Shown here: one piece after another, positions 1-6,093 of the stretch
Layout of the letters: each line of letters begins with the position of its first letter
How positions within the stretch are numbered: the stretch's first letter is position 1
Assembly (NCBI GenBank): GCA_001818365.1
Contig: MHKK01000011.1
Span: 18,248-33,500, forward strand
Direction: 5' to 3'
DNA from: Candidatus Komeilibacteria bacterium RIFCSPHIGHO2_01_FULL_52_14
Lineage (GTDB): Bacteria > Patescibacteriota > Patescibacteriia > UBA1558 > 2-01-FULL-52-15
Length of the DNA stretch: 15,253 nt
Program-made: the position numbers and the translations under genes
The notes under the pieces: model-generated
What the model was told of the DNA's origin: nothing
What the model saw: the letters and a program-made list of their open reading frames with translations, nothing else
Database searches by the model: none

Positions 1-1
1 T

Positions 2-1105
2 GTAACCTCACTTGCGGATCAAGTGGGCACCGCTTCGCATATAGCGCATCACGCGGGCATCATCCAAAAGAAAGCGACGCTCCGGCGCCTGCAGCAAGCG
101 GCGTCCGAAATCAACGAGTACAGCTTCACCGAGGAAGACGAGATTGATTCGATTCTCGACAAGTCGGAAAAAATACTGTTCGAGGTTTCGCAAAAATATC
201 TTAAGAAAAATTTCATTCCGATCCGCACCATCCTTACGGAAACGTTCGATCGCATCGATCAGCTGCACCGTGAAGGCGGAAAAATACGGGGACTGCCGAG
301 CGGATTTCCGGATCTCGATAATGTGCTCGCGGGTTTTCAGAAATCCGATCTTATCATTCTTGCGGCGCGTCCTTCGGTCGGAAAGACGACGCTCGCACTT
401 GATCTTGCGCGGAACATCGCCACAAAAAATAAAGCCAAGATCGGAATATTCTCGCTCGAAATGTCCAAGGAACAACTGGTGGACCGCCTGCTCTGCGCCG
501 AGGCAAACGTCGATCTCTGGAAGATGCGCACCGGCCGCCTCTCCGATCGTGAAGAGGATGACGATTTCCCGCGCATCGGACACGCCATGGGCGTTCTTTC
601 GGACGCATCCATCTACATAGACGATTCTGCGGCATCGAACATAATGGAGATCAGAACCAAAGCTCGGCGGCTCAAGAGCGAACACGGGCTCGACATGTTG
701 GTTATCGACTATCTCCAGCTCATGGAAGGCCATAATAACGAGAACCGGGTGCAGGAAATTGCCGAGATCACCCGCTCGCTCAAATCCATCGCACGAGAAC
801 TCGACATACCGGTGCTCGCACTCTCACAGTTGTCCCGCGCCGTTGAAAGCCGCTCGCCCGCGATCCCAAAGCTTTCCGATCTGCGTGAATCCGGCTCCAT
901 TGAGCAGGACGCCGATGTCGTGATGTTCATCTACCGGCGTATCATGGATAAATCGCGCGACTGTCCGGATGAGGAGAAGAACATAGCGGAGGTGCATATA
1001 GAAAAGCACCGTAACGGACCGACTGGTCTTATCCGGTTATATTTTGATACGGGGCCGGTGACCTTCAAAAATCTTGATAAGCAGTATACCCAACAGACAA
1101 CTTAA
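2..1105 (+). CDS. dnaB: Replicative DNA helicase DnaB (5' end outside window)
   Basis: Hexameric ring helicase that unwinds DNA at the replication fork and recruits primase. The reading frame is open from base 2 and its first residues already match the end of the DnaB N-terminal domain, so the gene begins before the window; the GTG at 23 is not the real start. About 367 residues are visible. Counting from that GTG, a linker with an LxEtFdRIdqL helix (about 69-81) leads into the RecA-like domain: Walker A ARPSVGKTT (about 115-123), a FSLEMS motif (about 143-148), Walker B MLVIDYLQLM (about 225-234), the LSQLSRAVESR segment (about 267-277), then DLRESGSIEQDADVV and HRNGPTG near the C terminus. 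No intein interrupts the ATPase domain, a common site for them in DnaB. The next gene, ybaB, follows after 20 bp, so the two are probably co-transcribed. The family call is secure. Confidence 0.97.
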   Translation, partial: VTSLADQVGTASHIAHHAGIIQKKATLRRLQQAASEINEYSFTEEDEIDSILDKSEKILFEVSQKYLKKNFIPIRTILTETFDRIDQLHREGGKIRGLPSGFPDLDNVLAGFQKSDLIILAARPSVGKTTLALDLARNIATKNKAKIGIFSLEMSKEQLVDRLLCAEANVDLWKMRTGRLSDREEDDDFPRIGHAMGVLSDASIYIDDSAASNIMEIRTKARRLKSEHGLDMLVIDYLQLMEGHNNENRVQEIAEITRSLKSIARELDIPVLALSQLSRAVESRSPAIPKLSDLRESGSIEQDADVVMFIYRRIMDKSRDCPDEEKNIAEVHIEKHRNGPTGLIRLYFDTGPVTFKNLDKQYTQQTT

Positions 1106-1125
1106 GTACTAACAACACGTCCGAT

Positions 1126-1419
1126 ATGTTTCACAAACTCAAACAGTTCAACGATCTGCGCAAACAAGCGAGCTCGCTCAAGAATAAGCTTGCCGTGGAG
1201 AAAATCACGGTCGACAATCGCGCGGTCTCCCTCACCATGGACGGCAACCAGGAAGTCCAGAGCGTTCTCGTCAAGGGAGAGTATCTTCGTCCGGAATCCA
1301 AAACGGAACTTGAGAAACATATTAAAGATGCGGTCAACGACGCCGTAAAGAAAGCACAGCGCGTCATGGCATCCAAGATCCGCGAGAGCGGAGATTTCAA
1401 GATCCCCGGCATGAGCTAG
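1126..1419 (+). CDS. ybaB: YbaB/EbfC family nucleoid-associated protein
   Basis: Small dimeric DNA-binding protein of the YbaB/EbfC family, 97 residues, close to the usual 100-110. The visible pattern fits the family: an N-terminal amphipathic helix rich in Lys/Gln (residues 1-25), a central beta section (VDNRAVSLTMDGNQEVQSVLV, here noted only by its ends at about 29-49), and a C-terminal helix of the type LEKHIKDAVNDAVKKAQ followed by a short tail ending near GMS. The classic neighbourhood is dnaX-ybaB-recR; here the upstream replication gene is dnaB, and recR follows after 3 bp. I see no Shine-Dalgarno sequence before the ATG; the base before it is T. The function is a family inference (nucleoid organisation or a recombination-linked role). 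Confidence 0.93.
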   Translation: MFHKLKQFNDLRKQASSLKNKLAVEKITVDNRAVSLTMDGNQEVQSVLVKGEYLRPESKTELEKHIKDAVNDAVKKAQRVMASKIRESGDFKIPGMS

Positions 1420-1422
1420 CCC

Positions 1423-2019
1423 ATGACTCCCCTTTCTCCCCGCATACAAAAGATCATCGAGCACTTTGATGCCTTGCCGGGCATCGGCCCCAAACACGCG
1501 GCGCGTCTCGCGCTGTATCTGTTGGGTGATACGAAACGCGCGCAGCAACTGGCTTCGGATCTGGAGTCCGCAGCCGCTGCGGCGCGACTCTGCGTTGAAT
1601 GCCAGACATTGACCGACAGTACGCGCTGCGAAATCTGCAAGGATACCAAAAGAAACAGGAGATCGATCTGCGTTGTTGCGCACGTTCAGGATATCGAGCC
1701 CATTGAGCGCACCGGAAAACATGCCGGCGTATACCATGTGCTGCACGGCTTGCTCTCGCCGCTCGACGGCGTAACGCCCGATCATCTGAAAATAAAAGAA
1801 CTGGTGACCCGTGCCGCCGCAGGCGCCGACGAGATCATTCTTGCGCTCGACGCCGTCGCGGAAGGTGATGCAACCGGCATGTATCTTACCAAAATACTCA
1901 AGGAAACCGGCGTTTCGGTTTCAAAACTTGCGCGGGGAATCCCCATGGGTTCCAACATCGAATATGCCGATGAGGTAACGCTTTCCTCCGCATTCGAGGA
2001 CAGAAAAAAGTTGAGCTGA
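1423..2019 (+). CDS. recR: Recombination mediator protein RecR
   Basis: RecR acts with RecF/RecO to load RecA at gaps during recombinational repair. At 198 residues it has the standard length. Domains in order: N-terminal helix-hairpin-helix with LPGIGPKHAARLALYLL (about 18-34); a four-Cys zinc finger, CVEC then CEIC (about 57-72); a Toprim domain starting at ICVVAHVQDIEPIERTG (about 85-101), with YHVLHGLLSPLDGV and EGDATGMYL; and the C-terminal LARGIPMGSNIEYADEVTLS signature. In the first Toprim strand the acidic residue often found after VV is Ala. The gene begins 3 bp after ybaB and ends with TGA, 5 bp before the GTG candidate start of ddl, which supports one transcript. Confidence 0.97.
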   Translation: MTPLSPRIQKIIEHFDALPGIGPKHAARLALYLLGDTKRAQQLASDLESAAAAARLCVECQTLTDSTRCEICKDTKRNRRSICVVAHVQDIEPIERTGKHAGVYHVLHGLLSPLDGVTPDHLKIKELVTRAAAGADEIILALDAVAEGDATGMYLTKILKETGVSVSKLARGIPMGSNIEYADEVTLSSAFEDRKKLS

Positions 2020-2024
2020 TCGCG

Positions 2025-2996
2025 GTGATGGCGGATACACAAATTCATCTCGATGTAAGGGCGCATCGCGATACCGTCGTCGCCGTTGTTTGCGGCGGTT
2101 CCTCTACGGAGGCCGCTGTATCGAGATCGACCGGCGCAGAGGTCGCCACATCGCTTCAAAAGACCTATCGCCGGGTGGAGGTCGTGGAATTAAATGCTGC
2201 TATCGATACGGTACTCAGGCGTTTAAAACCCGGTGTCGTATTTCCCGCTCTTCATGGAAGTCCGGGTGAAGACGGAACATTCCAAGGACTCTTGGAAATG
2301 CTCCACGTTCCGTACGTCGGGAGCGGTGTTGCGGCAAGTGCAACCGCAATGAACAAGATACTTGCAAAGCAACTCTTTCGCTCCGTGGGAATTCCGGTAG
2401 CGCCGGATATCGGTATTCACTCGAGTGAATCCATTGCATCGGCTGCCGAACGTATCATCGAACAACTCGGCACTCGCGTAGTCGTAAAGCCCGCGAAGCA
2501 GGGCTCGGCGATTGGCGTTACGTTCGCAAACTCACTTGCATCCATCAAAAAAGCCCTGGCAAAGGCGTTTACCTATGGCGAATGGGCACTCGTTGAACGG
2601 GAGATCATGGGCCGTGAGATTACCGCAGGTGTTCTTGAGATAAACGGTTCCGTGTCGTTACCGGTTCTTGAAATCACCGTGCCAAAAGGGTCATGGTACG
2701 ATTACAAACATCGCTACACGCCGGGTTTGAGTACGCATATGGTCCCTGCGGCGTTACCGCCCGACCACTATCAAAAAGTACAAGCTATTGCACGCCGGGC
2801 GCATGAAGTCCTCGGTTGCCGGGATTTATCCCGAGCGGACTTTGTTTTTCCCGATCACGGCGAACCGGTATTACTTGAAGTGAATACGCTCCCCGGGATG
2901 ACTTCGACAAGTTTATACCCGGATGAGGCGCGTGCCGCCGGCATTCCCTTTGAAACGCTGGTGGCGTATCTCGTCGAGCGTGCCCGTGCACGCTAA
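2025..2996 (+). CDS. ddl: D-alanine--D-alanine ligase
   Basis: ATP-grasp enzyme that joins two D-Ala molecules for the peptidoglycan precursor; cytoplasmic. It has 323 residues from the GTG at 2025; the ATG at 2028 is an equally possible start, one codon shorter. Family landmarks are all present, numbered from the GTG: CGGSSTEAAVS with Glu29; ALHGSPGEDGTFQG (about 75-88); PYVGSGVAASATAMNK ending at Lys111; VVKPAKQGSAIGV with Lys155; the YDYKHRY loop (about 225-231); SRADF with Arg270 and Asp272; and the metal-binding LLEVNTLPGMTS with Glu285 and Asn287. The nucleotide-binding and catalytic set therefore looks intact. It is the last gene of the dnaB-ybaB-recR-ddl unit and is followed at once by a hairpin terminator. 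A complete Ddl implies a peptidoglycan wall. Confidence 0.96.
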   Translation: MMADTQIHLDVRAHRDTVVAVVCGGSSTEAAVSRSTGAEVATSLQKTYRRVEVVELNAAIDTVLRRLKPGVVFPALHGSPGEDGTFQGLLEMLHVPYVGSGVAASATAMNKILAKQLFRSVGIPVAPDIGIHSSESIASAAERIIEQLGTRVVVKPAKQGSAIGVTFANSLASIKKALAKAFTYGEWALVEREIMGREITAGVLEINGSVSLPVLEITVPKGSWYDYKHRYTPGLSTHMVPAALPPDHYQKVQAIARRAHEVLGCRDLSRADFVFPDHGEPVLLEVNTLPGMTSTSLYPDEARAAGIPFETLVAYLVERARAR

Positions 2997-3000
2997 ACAA

Positions 3001-3031
3001 AAAAACTCCCGGGTTTGGGGAGATTTTTGTT
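3001..3031. terminator. Bidirectional intrinsic terminator between ddl and rplU
   Basis: An A-run (3001-3005) leads into the stem CTCCC (3006-3010) / GGGAG (3018-3022) with a 7-nt loop, followed by ATTTTTGTT (3023-3031). The stem has a T-run on both strands, so it can end the plus-strand ddl unit and the minus-strand rplU transcript. It lies in the 33-bp gap between the two convergent stops. The stem is short (5 bp), so efficiency is uncertain. Confidence 0.75.
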
Positions 3032-3350
3032 ATGCAGTGATTTTTTCTATCCTGACTTCCGTAAACTGCTGCCGGTGGCCGATGACGCGCTTGTAACGTA
3101 TCTTCGGTTTATACTTCACGACGCGAATCTTATCCGCTTTGCCGTCGCGAAGAATCTTGGCGTCGACGCGGGCGTTCGGAACAATCGGCTTTCCGATTTT
3201 AACCGAAGCTCCTCCGTCGCTCACCAAGAGAACGTCGGTAAAAACCACGCCGTCGCCCTTGCGAGCGGCTTCCGGAAGCTTTTCCACCCGGAGCGTCGTG
3301 TTTTCTTTGATGCGGTATTGTTTCCCGCCGGTTGCAATGATTGCGAACAT
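3030..3350 (-). CDS. rplU: Large ribosomal subunit protein bL21
   Basis: Structural protein of the 50S subunit that binds 23S rRNA. It has 106 residues, typical for bL21. The start MFAIIATGGKQYRIKE is the family hallmark, and the C-terminal part KIRVVKYKPKIRYKRVIGHR fits the KRRKxYRRxxGHRQ region; HRQQFTEVRIEKI follows. Its usual partner rpmA (bL27) is not next to it: downstream is the shared terminator and convergent ddl. It has its own consensus promoter 24 bp upstream of the ATG, preceded by the palindromic 30-bp array. The predicted leader is about 17 nt with no Shine-Dalgarno sequence, and T precedes the ATG. Confidence 0.97.
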   Translation of the reverse strand: MFAIIATGGKQYRIKENTTLRVEKLPEAARKGDGVVFTDVLLVSDGGASVKIGKPIVPNARVDAKILRDGKADKIRVVKYKPKIRYKRVIGHRQQFTEVRIEKITA

Positions 3351-3373
3351 ATTCGGATAATTAAAGTACGACC

Positions 3374-3402
3374 AGTGTAAACGAAGTCGGTGCCCCTGTC
3401 AA
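3374..3402 (-). promoter_or_regulatory. Sigma-70-type promoter of rplU
   Basis: On the minus strand, TTGACA (3397-3402, perfect -35) is followed by a 17-bp spacer and TACACT (3374-3379, good -10). A start site about 7 nt further, near 3367, would give a leader of about 17 nt before the rplU ATG. The -35 hexamer is the last copy of the TTGAC that recurs every 30 bp in the adjacent palindromic array. Seen directly; activity is inferred. Confidence 0.8.
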
Positions 3403-3462
3403 CCCCCCACCAGAGCCCTGGTGAGGGGTCAACCCCCCACCTGCGCGCAGGTGGGGCGTCAA
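3398..3462. repeat. Palindromic array with 30-bp period upstream of rplU
   Basis: GTCAA recurs at 3398, 3428 and 3458, exactly 30 bp apart (TTGAC on the minus strand). Between the copies lie two palindromes. The first is CACCAG (3408-3413) / CTGGTG (3418-3423), extended by C-G pairs to 3403/3428 with one mismatch. The second is a perfect 22-bp palindrome, 3435-3456 (CCCCACCTGCG and its complement). Their centres are also 30 bp apart. At one stem position the units differ by a paired swap: A3412/T3419 against T3442/A3449. No T-run follows either stem on either strand, so they are not ordinary intrinsic terminators. This fills most of the 124-bp gap between rplU and the DUF192 gene. It could be a REP-like repeat, an operator, or an RNA 3'-end structure of the upstream operon. 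Confidence 0.85.
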
Positions 3463-3474
3463 CATCAACAAGGA

Positions 3475-3918
3475 TCAGCGAACAGAGACCGCATCGCCTA
3501 TCAGGATTCCAAATTGATCTGCAAATCCGGCGCGAACCTCAAGGACATAATTTACCGGTTCAGGCGACGTGTACCGCGGCAAAGCGATATCGGGCACCAG
3601 TTCACTGGGAACCTTGGCCGAGCGCTCGATGCCCACAACTGTATCATCAGCTATCCAAATGATATCGATCGGAATTTTCATCCCTTTCATCCAGAACGTC
3701 CTTTTGCTCTTGTCCGGAAACGGGAAAATCATACCCTGGTTCCATGATAATTCGGATACTCCGGCAAGGCCTTTTGCCTGCTCCTCAAGGGTTCTGGCTT
3801 CCGTCACACGCACGGTCTGCAAGCCAACGGTCACCGATGTGATCGTAGCCGGTGCCTGTCTGCACGCGGTCACCAGAACCGCGAGCAGCAGCATACTACC
3901 GATGCGGACTGTTTTCAT
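3475..3918 (-). CDS. DUF192 family protein, predicted lipoprotein
   Basis: 147 residues. The N terminus MKTVRIGSMLLLAVLVTAC is a lipoprotein signal: Lys2 and Arg5, a hydrophobic stretch, and the lipobox VTAC with Cys19, so the mature protein should be membrane-anchored and face outward. The rest is a DUF192 domain: EQAKGLAG (about 46-53), NQGMIFPF (about 60-67), FWMKGMKIPIDIIWI (about 75-89), YVLEVRAG (about 124-131) and a final GDAVSV. The biochemical role of DUF192 proteins is not established; I assign none. The first 23 bp overlap the end of the upstream transferase gene. An alternative start at 3894 (Met9) lies one base after that gene's TAG stop, but it would lose the charged n-region, so I prefer Met1. 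Stop is TGA. Confidence 0.88.
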   Translation of the reverse strand: MKTVRIGSMLLLAVLVTACRQAPATITSVTVGLQTVRVTEARTLEEQAKGLAGVSELSWNQGMIFPFPDKSKRTFWMKGMKIPIDIIWIADDTVVGIERSAKVPSELVPDIALPRYTSPEPVNYVLEVRAGFADQFGILIGDAVSVR

Positions 3919-4972
3919 ACCGGGAAGTTAACAGGGCTTCGAGAATGAGAACGAAAGCCACCAGAACGGCGAGTGCGATAATTTTAACGCGCGTCGTGTA
4001 AAAAAAAGAAACCGATCCGAACAGCAGCGAAAGGCCCGAGAGCAAGAGAACGACCTGTCGCTGCGACAGGCCTGCCCTCAACAACCGGAAATGCAGATGG
4101 CGATTATCCCCGGTAAAAACATGCTGGCCGGCAATCAGGCGCCTGACAATAAGCCACACGACGTCGAGGATCGGCACGCCCATGATCAGAAGCGCGGTCG
4201 CAATTTTGCCACCCGAGAGTATCGCCAGAACCGCAAGCAGTAAACCCAGGAACGTACTGCCGCCCTCTCCCAGAAAAATTTTAGCCGGAAAGAAGTTCCA
4301 CACTAAAAACCCGGCGGCGGCACCGGCAAGTCCGGCCGAGAGAAACGACGTCACCGAACCGCTGCGATCCCACGTCAAACTGACCATAAAAAGCACCAAC
4401 GCGGCAACTCCCGATACCGACGTCGCAAGCCCGTCGATGCCGTCAAGCAGTTTTGTCGTATACATCATTCCGACAAGCCACACCAGGACGAGAATTTTTC
4501 CAACGGGAACGATACTGCCGAGAATTGAAGCCGTCTGAAGATTCAAGGTGCCCGAACCGAACGGATTGCTCACAAAGGGAATATCCAGCCCGGCTGCGAG
4601 CATGATGCCGACCGCGGCAAGCGGGCCTATTGCCTGCTGCCACCAGCGCAAACGAAATCGATCATCCAGAGCACCGACGATGTTCAGGACCGCTCCTGCT
4701 CCAAAGAGCGCGACGATAAGGCGCGGCGACACGCGCGTATCGGTTATGTATCCCTGGGAATAGGCAAAAACCGTCGCAGCCCCGAGCGCGACAAACAGAG
4801 CAACGCCGCCGAGCAAAGGGACGGGTTTATTATGAATTTTGCGCGCTTCGGCGGGCGCATCCATAAAACCGAATACCCGCGCAAGGATCATGACGAAATA
4901 GGTCGCCGCAACGGCGACAAGGCCGGCAACAAGCGCGACACCGCTACTCTGGAGAGCGAGCATGAGCGTCAA
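3896..4972 (-). CDS. Glycosyltransferase 4 family: undecaprenyl-phosphate sugar-1-phosphate transferase (WecA/TagO/MraY-like)
   Basis: Polytopic membrane enzyme of the family that moves a sugar-1-phosphate from a UDP-sugar to undecaprenyl phosphate, the first lipid step of glycan synthesis. It has 358 residues with about 10-11 hydrophobic segments. Motifs: ARKIHNKPVPLLGG (about 43-56), GALDDRFRLRW (about 100-110, Asp103-Asp104), KLLDGIDGLATSVSG (about 174-188), KIFLGEGGSTFLG (about 231-243), GVPILDVVW (about 265-273) and RHLHFRLL (about 291-298). The His motif and overall pattern favour the WecA/TagO group over MraY proper; the sugar is unknown. Two deviations: the usual Asp of the GDxGS loop is Glu236, and the Asn residues often preceding the DGIDG motif are replaced (YTTKLLDG). 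It overlaps yqgF upstream and the DUF192 gene downstream. The start is TTG at 4972 or ATG at 4963. Confidence 0.9.
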   Translation of the reverse strand: MTLMLALQSSGVALVAGLVAVAATYFVMILARVFGFMDAPAEARKIHNKPVPLLGGVALFVALGAATVFAYSQGYITDTRVSPRLIVALFGAGAVLNIVGALDDRFRLRWWQQAIGPLAAVGIMLAAGLDIPFVSNPFGSGTLNLQTASILGSIVPVGKILVLVWLVGMMYTTKLLDGIDGLATSVSGVAALVLFMVSLTWDRSGSVTSFLSAGLAGAAAGFLVWNFFPAKIFLGEGGSTFLGLLLAVLAILSGGKIATALLIMGVPILDVVWLIVRRLIAGQHVFTGDNRHLHFRLLRAGLSQRQVVLLLSGLSLLFGSVSFFYTTRVKIIALAVLVAFVLILEALLTSRYENSPHR

Positions 4973-5339
4973 GATATCCTTGTAAAATTTCTGCCGCGGC
5001 GAGTGCGTCGTCGGGGCCCTTCGGCAGATTGCGACGGGCGACGAGGGAACTGAACCGCTCGTCGCTTTCGACGACGGGCAGCGCCGTATGACCGCGTAAC
5101 GACGCTATGAAGTCCCTGGTCTTGCGCGTCCGCTCGGTTTCATTTCCAGAAAGTCCGATCGGCAGGCCAACCACGATATCCGTTATCTTTTCATCGGCAA
5201 GAATAGTGCCGAGTTTCTGCCAGAACCCGTCTCCGTACCGTACAATGCTATAGGGCACGGCAATGCTGTCGCCGGGGGCAAGCGCCAGACCGACGCGCGA
5301 ATCGCCGAAATCGATGCCTAAAAACACACGCCGTGCCAT
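4944..5339 (-). CDS. ruvX: YqgF/RuvX family RNase H-fold nuclease
   Basis: 131 residues, the normal size for YqgF (RuvX), an RNase H-fold protein tied to pre-16S rRNA 5'-end maturation and proposed as a Holliday junction resolvase. Seen: GIDFGDSRVGLALAPG with Asp10; VVGLPIGLSGNETERTRK (about 56-73); the acidic ESDERFSS (about 91-98) in place of the DERxTT motif; and PDDALAAAEILQGYLD (about 109-124) with Asp110/Asp111. The three acidic positions needed for metal binding are therefore present. It begins 7 bp after map and its end overlaps the WecA-like gene, so it belongs to the adk-led unit. T precedes its ATG and no SD is visible. Confidence 0.93.
   Translation of the reverse strand: MARRVFLGIDFGDSRVGLALAPGDSIAVPYSIVRYGDGFWQKLGTILADEKITDIVVGLPIGLSGNETERTRKTRDFIASLRGHTALPVVESDERFSSLVARRNLPKGPDDALAAAEILQGYLDAHARSPE
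4977..4981 (-). promoter_or_regulatory. Possible Shine-Dalgarno AAGGA for the WecA-like gene
   Basis: AAGGA on the minus strand lies 4 nt before the TTG (4972) and 13 nt before the ATG (4963). Neither spacing is ideal, so it does not settle the start. It lies inside the end of yqgF and is one of the few SD-like sequences in the window. Confidence 0.4.
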
Positions 5340-5346
5340 ACGTTAA

Positions 5347-6093
5347 CTACCGTGTTAATATTTCAGCTCCGGTGTCGGTAACAAGCACCATATCTTCCGT
5401 ATGCGCCGTCTTTGAACCGTCCCGGGTTTTAACGCTCCAGCCGTCCGTATCGATGCGGACGCGCCAGTCACCGAGTGTCACCATGGGTTCAACCGCGATC
5501 ACCATGCCCTTGGAAAAAATTGCACCTTTGCCCGGAGTGCCGAAATTGGGAATCTCCGGCGGCTCGTGCAAAGCGTCACCGACGCCGTGACCCGCAAGGT
5601 CGCGCACCACGCCGAAACCCAAACCCTCAAAATAGGTCTGCATCGCGTAACCGAGATCGCCGGTCTTTGATCCCGGGCGAATCACGGATAGAAATTTCGG
5701 CAATGCATCGTACGTCGCGCGGACCAGCTCCTGCTCCCGACGCGATACGGGATCGAGTGTAACGGTGCGGGCCATGTCGGTGAAGATCCCGTCGTAAATC
5801 ATACCGATATCCAATCCGATGATATCCCCGGCGACAAATGGCACCGCATCGGGTATTCCGTGAACGACGCAGTCGTTACGGGAAACGCACAGCGCGGCGG
5901 GAAACGGCGGATTGCCGTATCCGATAAATGCCGGCTTGCCCCCGGCTTTATGAATCAAGGTTTGCGCTCGTTTGTCGAGTTCACGACCGGTCATGCCCAC
6001 GCGGACCTCCGAACAGAGCATCTCCAATATTTCTTGCAGCTTCTTGGCAGCACCGTGAACCCTTTGTACATCACGCTCATTCGTCGCTCTCAT
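5347..6093 (-). CDS. map: Methionine aminopeptidase, type I
   Basis: Removes the initiator Met from new proteins; cytoplasmic dinuclear metalloenzyme. It has 248 residues, the usual type I size with no zinc-finger or linker extension. All five metal ligands can be placed: Asp95 in GLDIG, Asp106 in FTDMARTV, His169 in LAGHGVG, Glu202 in VEPMVTLG and Glu233 in TEDMVLVT. The substrate-side His78 (VVHGIP) and His176 (ALHEPP) are also present. The start ATG overlaps the adk stop as ATGA, which implies translational coupling. The gene order adk-map behind secY is the classic bacterial one, but the next gene here is yqgF and not infA. Confidence 0.97.
   Translation of the reverse strand: MRATNERDVQRVHGAAKKLQEILEMLCSEVRVGMTGRELDKRAQTLIHKAGGKPAFIGYGNPPFPAALCVSRNDCVVHGIPDAVPFVAGDIIGLDIGMIYDGIFTDMARTVTLDPVSRREQELVRATYDALPKFLSVIRPGSKTGDLGYAMQTYFEGLGFGVVRDLAGHGVGDALHEPPEIPNFGTPGKGAIFSKGMVIAVEPMVTLGDWRVRIDTDGWSVKTRDGSKTAHTEDMVLVTDTGAEILTR

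Noticed and set aside
8..733. Long minus-strand open frame (241 codons) opposite dnaB
   Set aside because: It is fully antisense to conserved DnaB motifs, shows no family resemblance, and is explained by codon bias in the real gene.
1675..1730. Loss of the acidic Toprim residue in RecR (VVA in place of VVE)
   Set aside because: Several RecR groups, as far as I recall, have Ala at this place, and the later EGDAT motif and C-terminal signature are intact, so I do not treat it as an inactive protein.
3403..3456. Intrinsic terminator for the DUF192 gene in the hairpin array
   Set aside because: Neither stem is followed by a T-run on the minus strand; the sequence after each stem is GGTTGAC. A Rho-dependent end or RNA-stabilising role remains possible.
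3398..3462. Possible minimal CRISPR array (short repeats with 30-bp period)
   Set aside because: The constant part is only about 14 bp, the variable parts are themselves palindromic and related to each other, there are two units only, and no cas gene is near.
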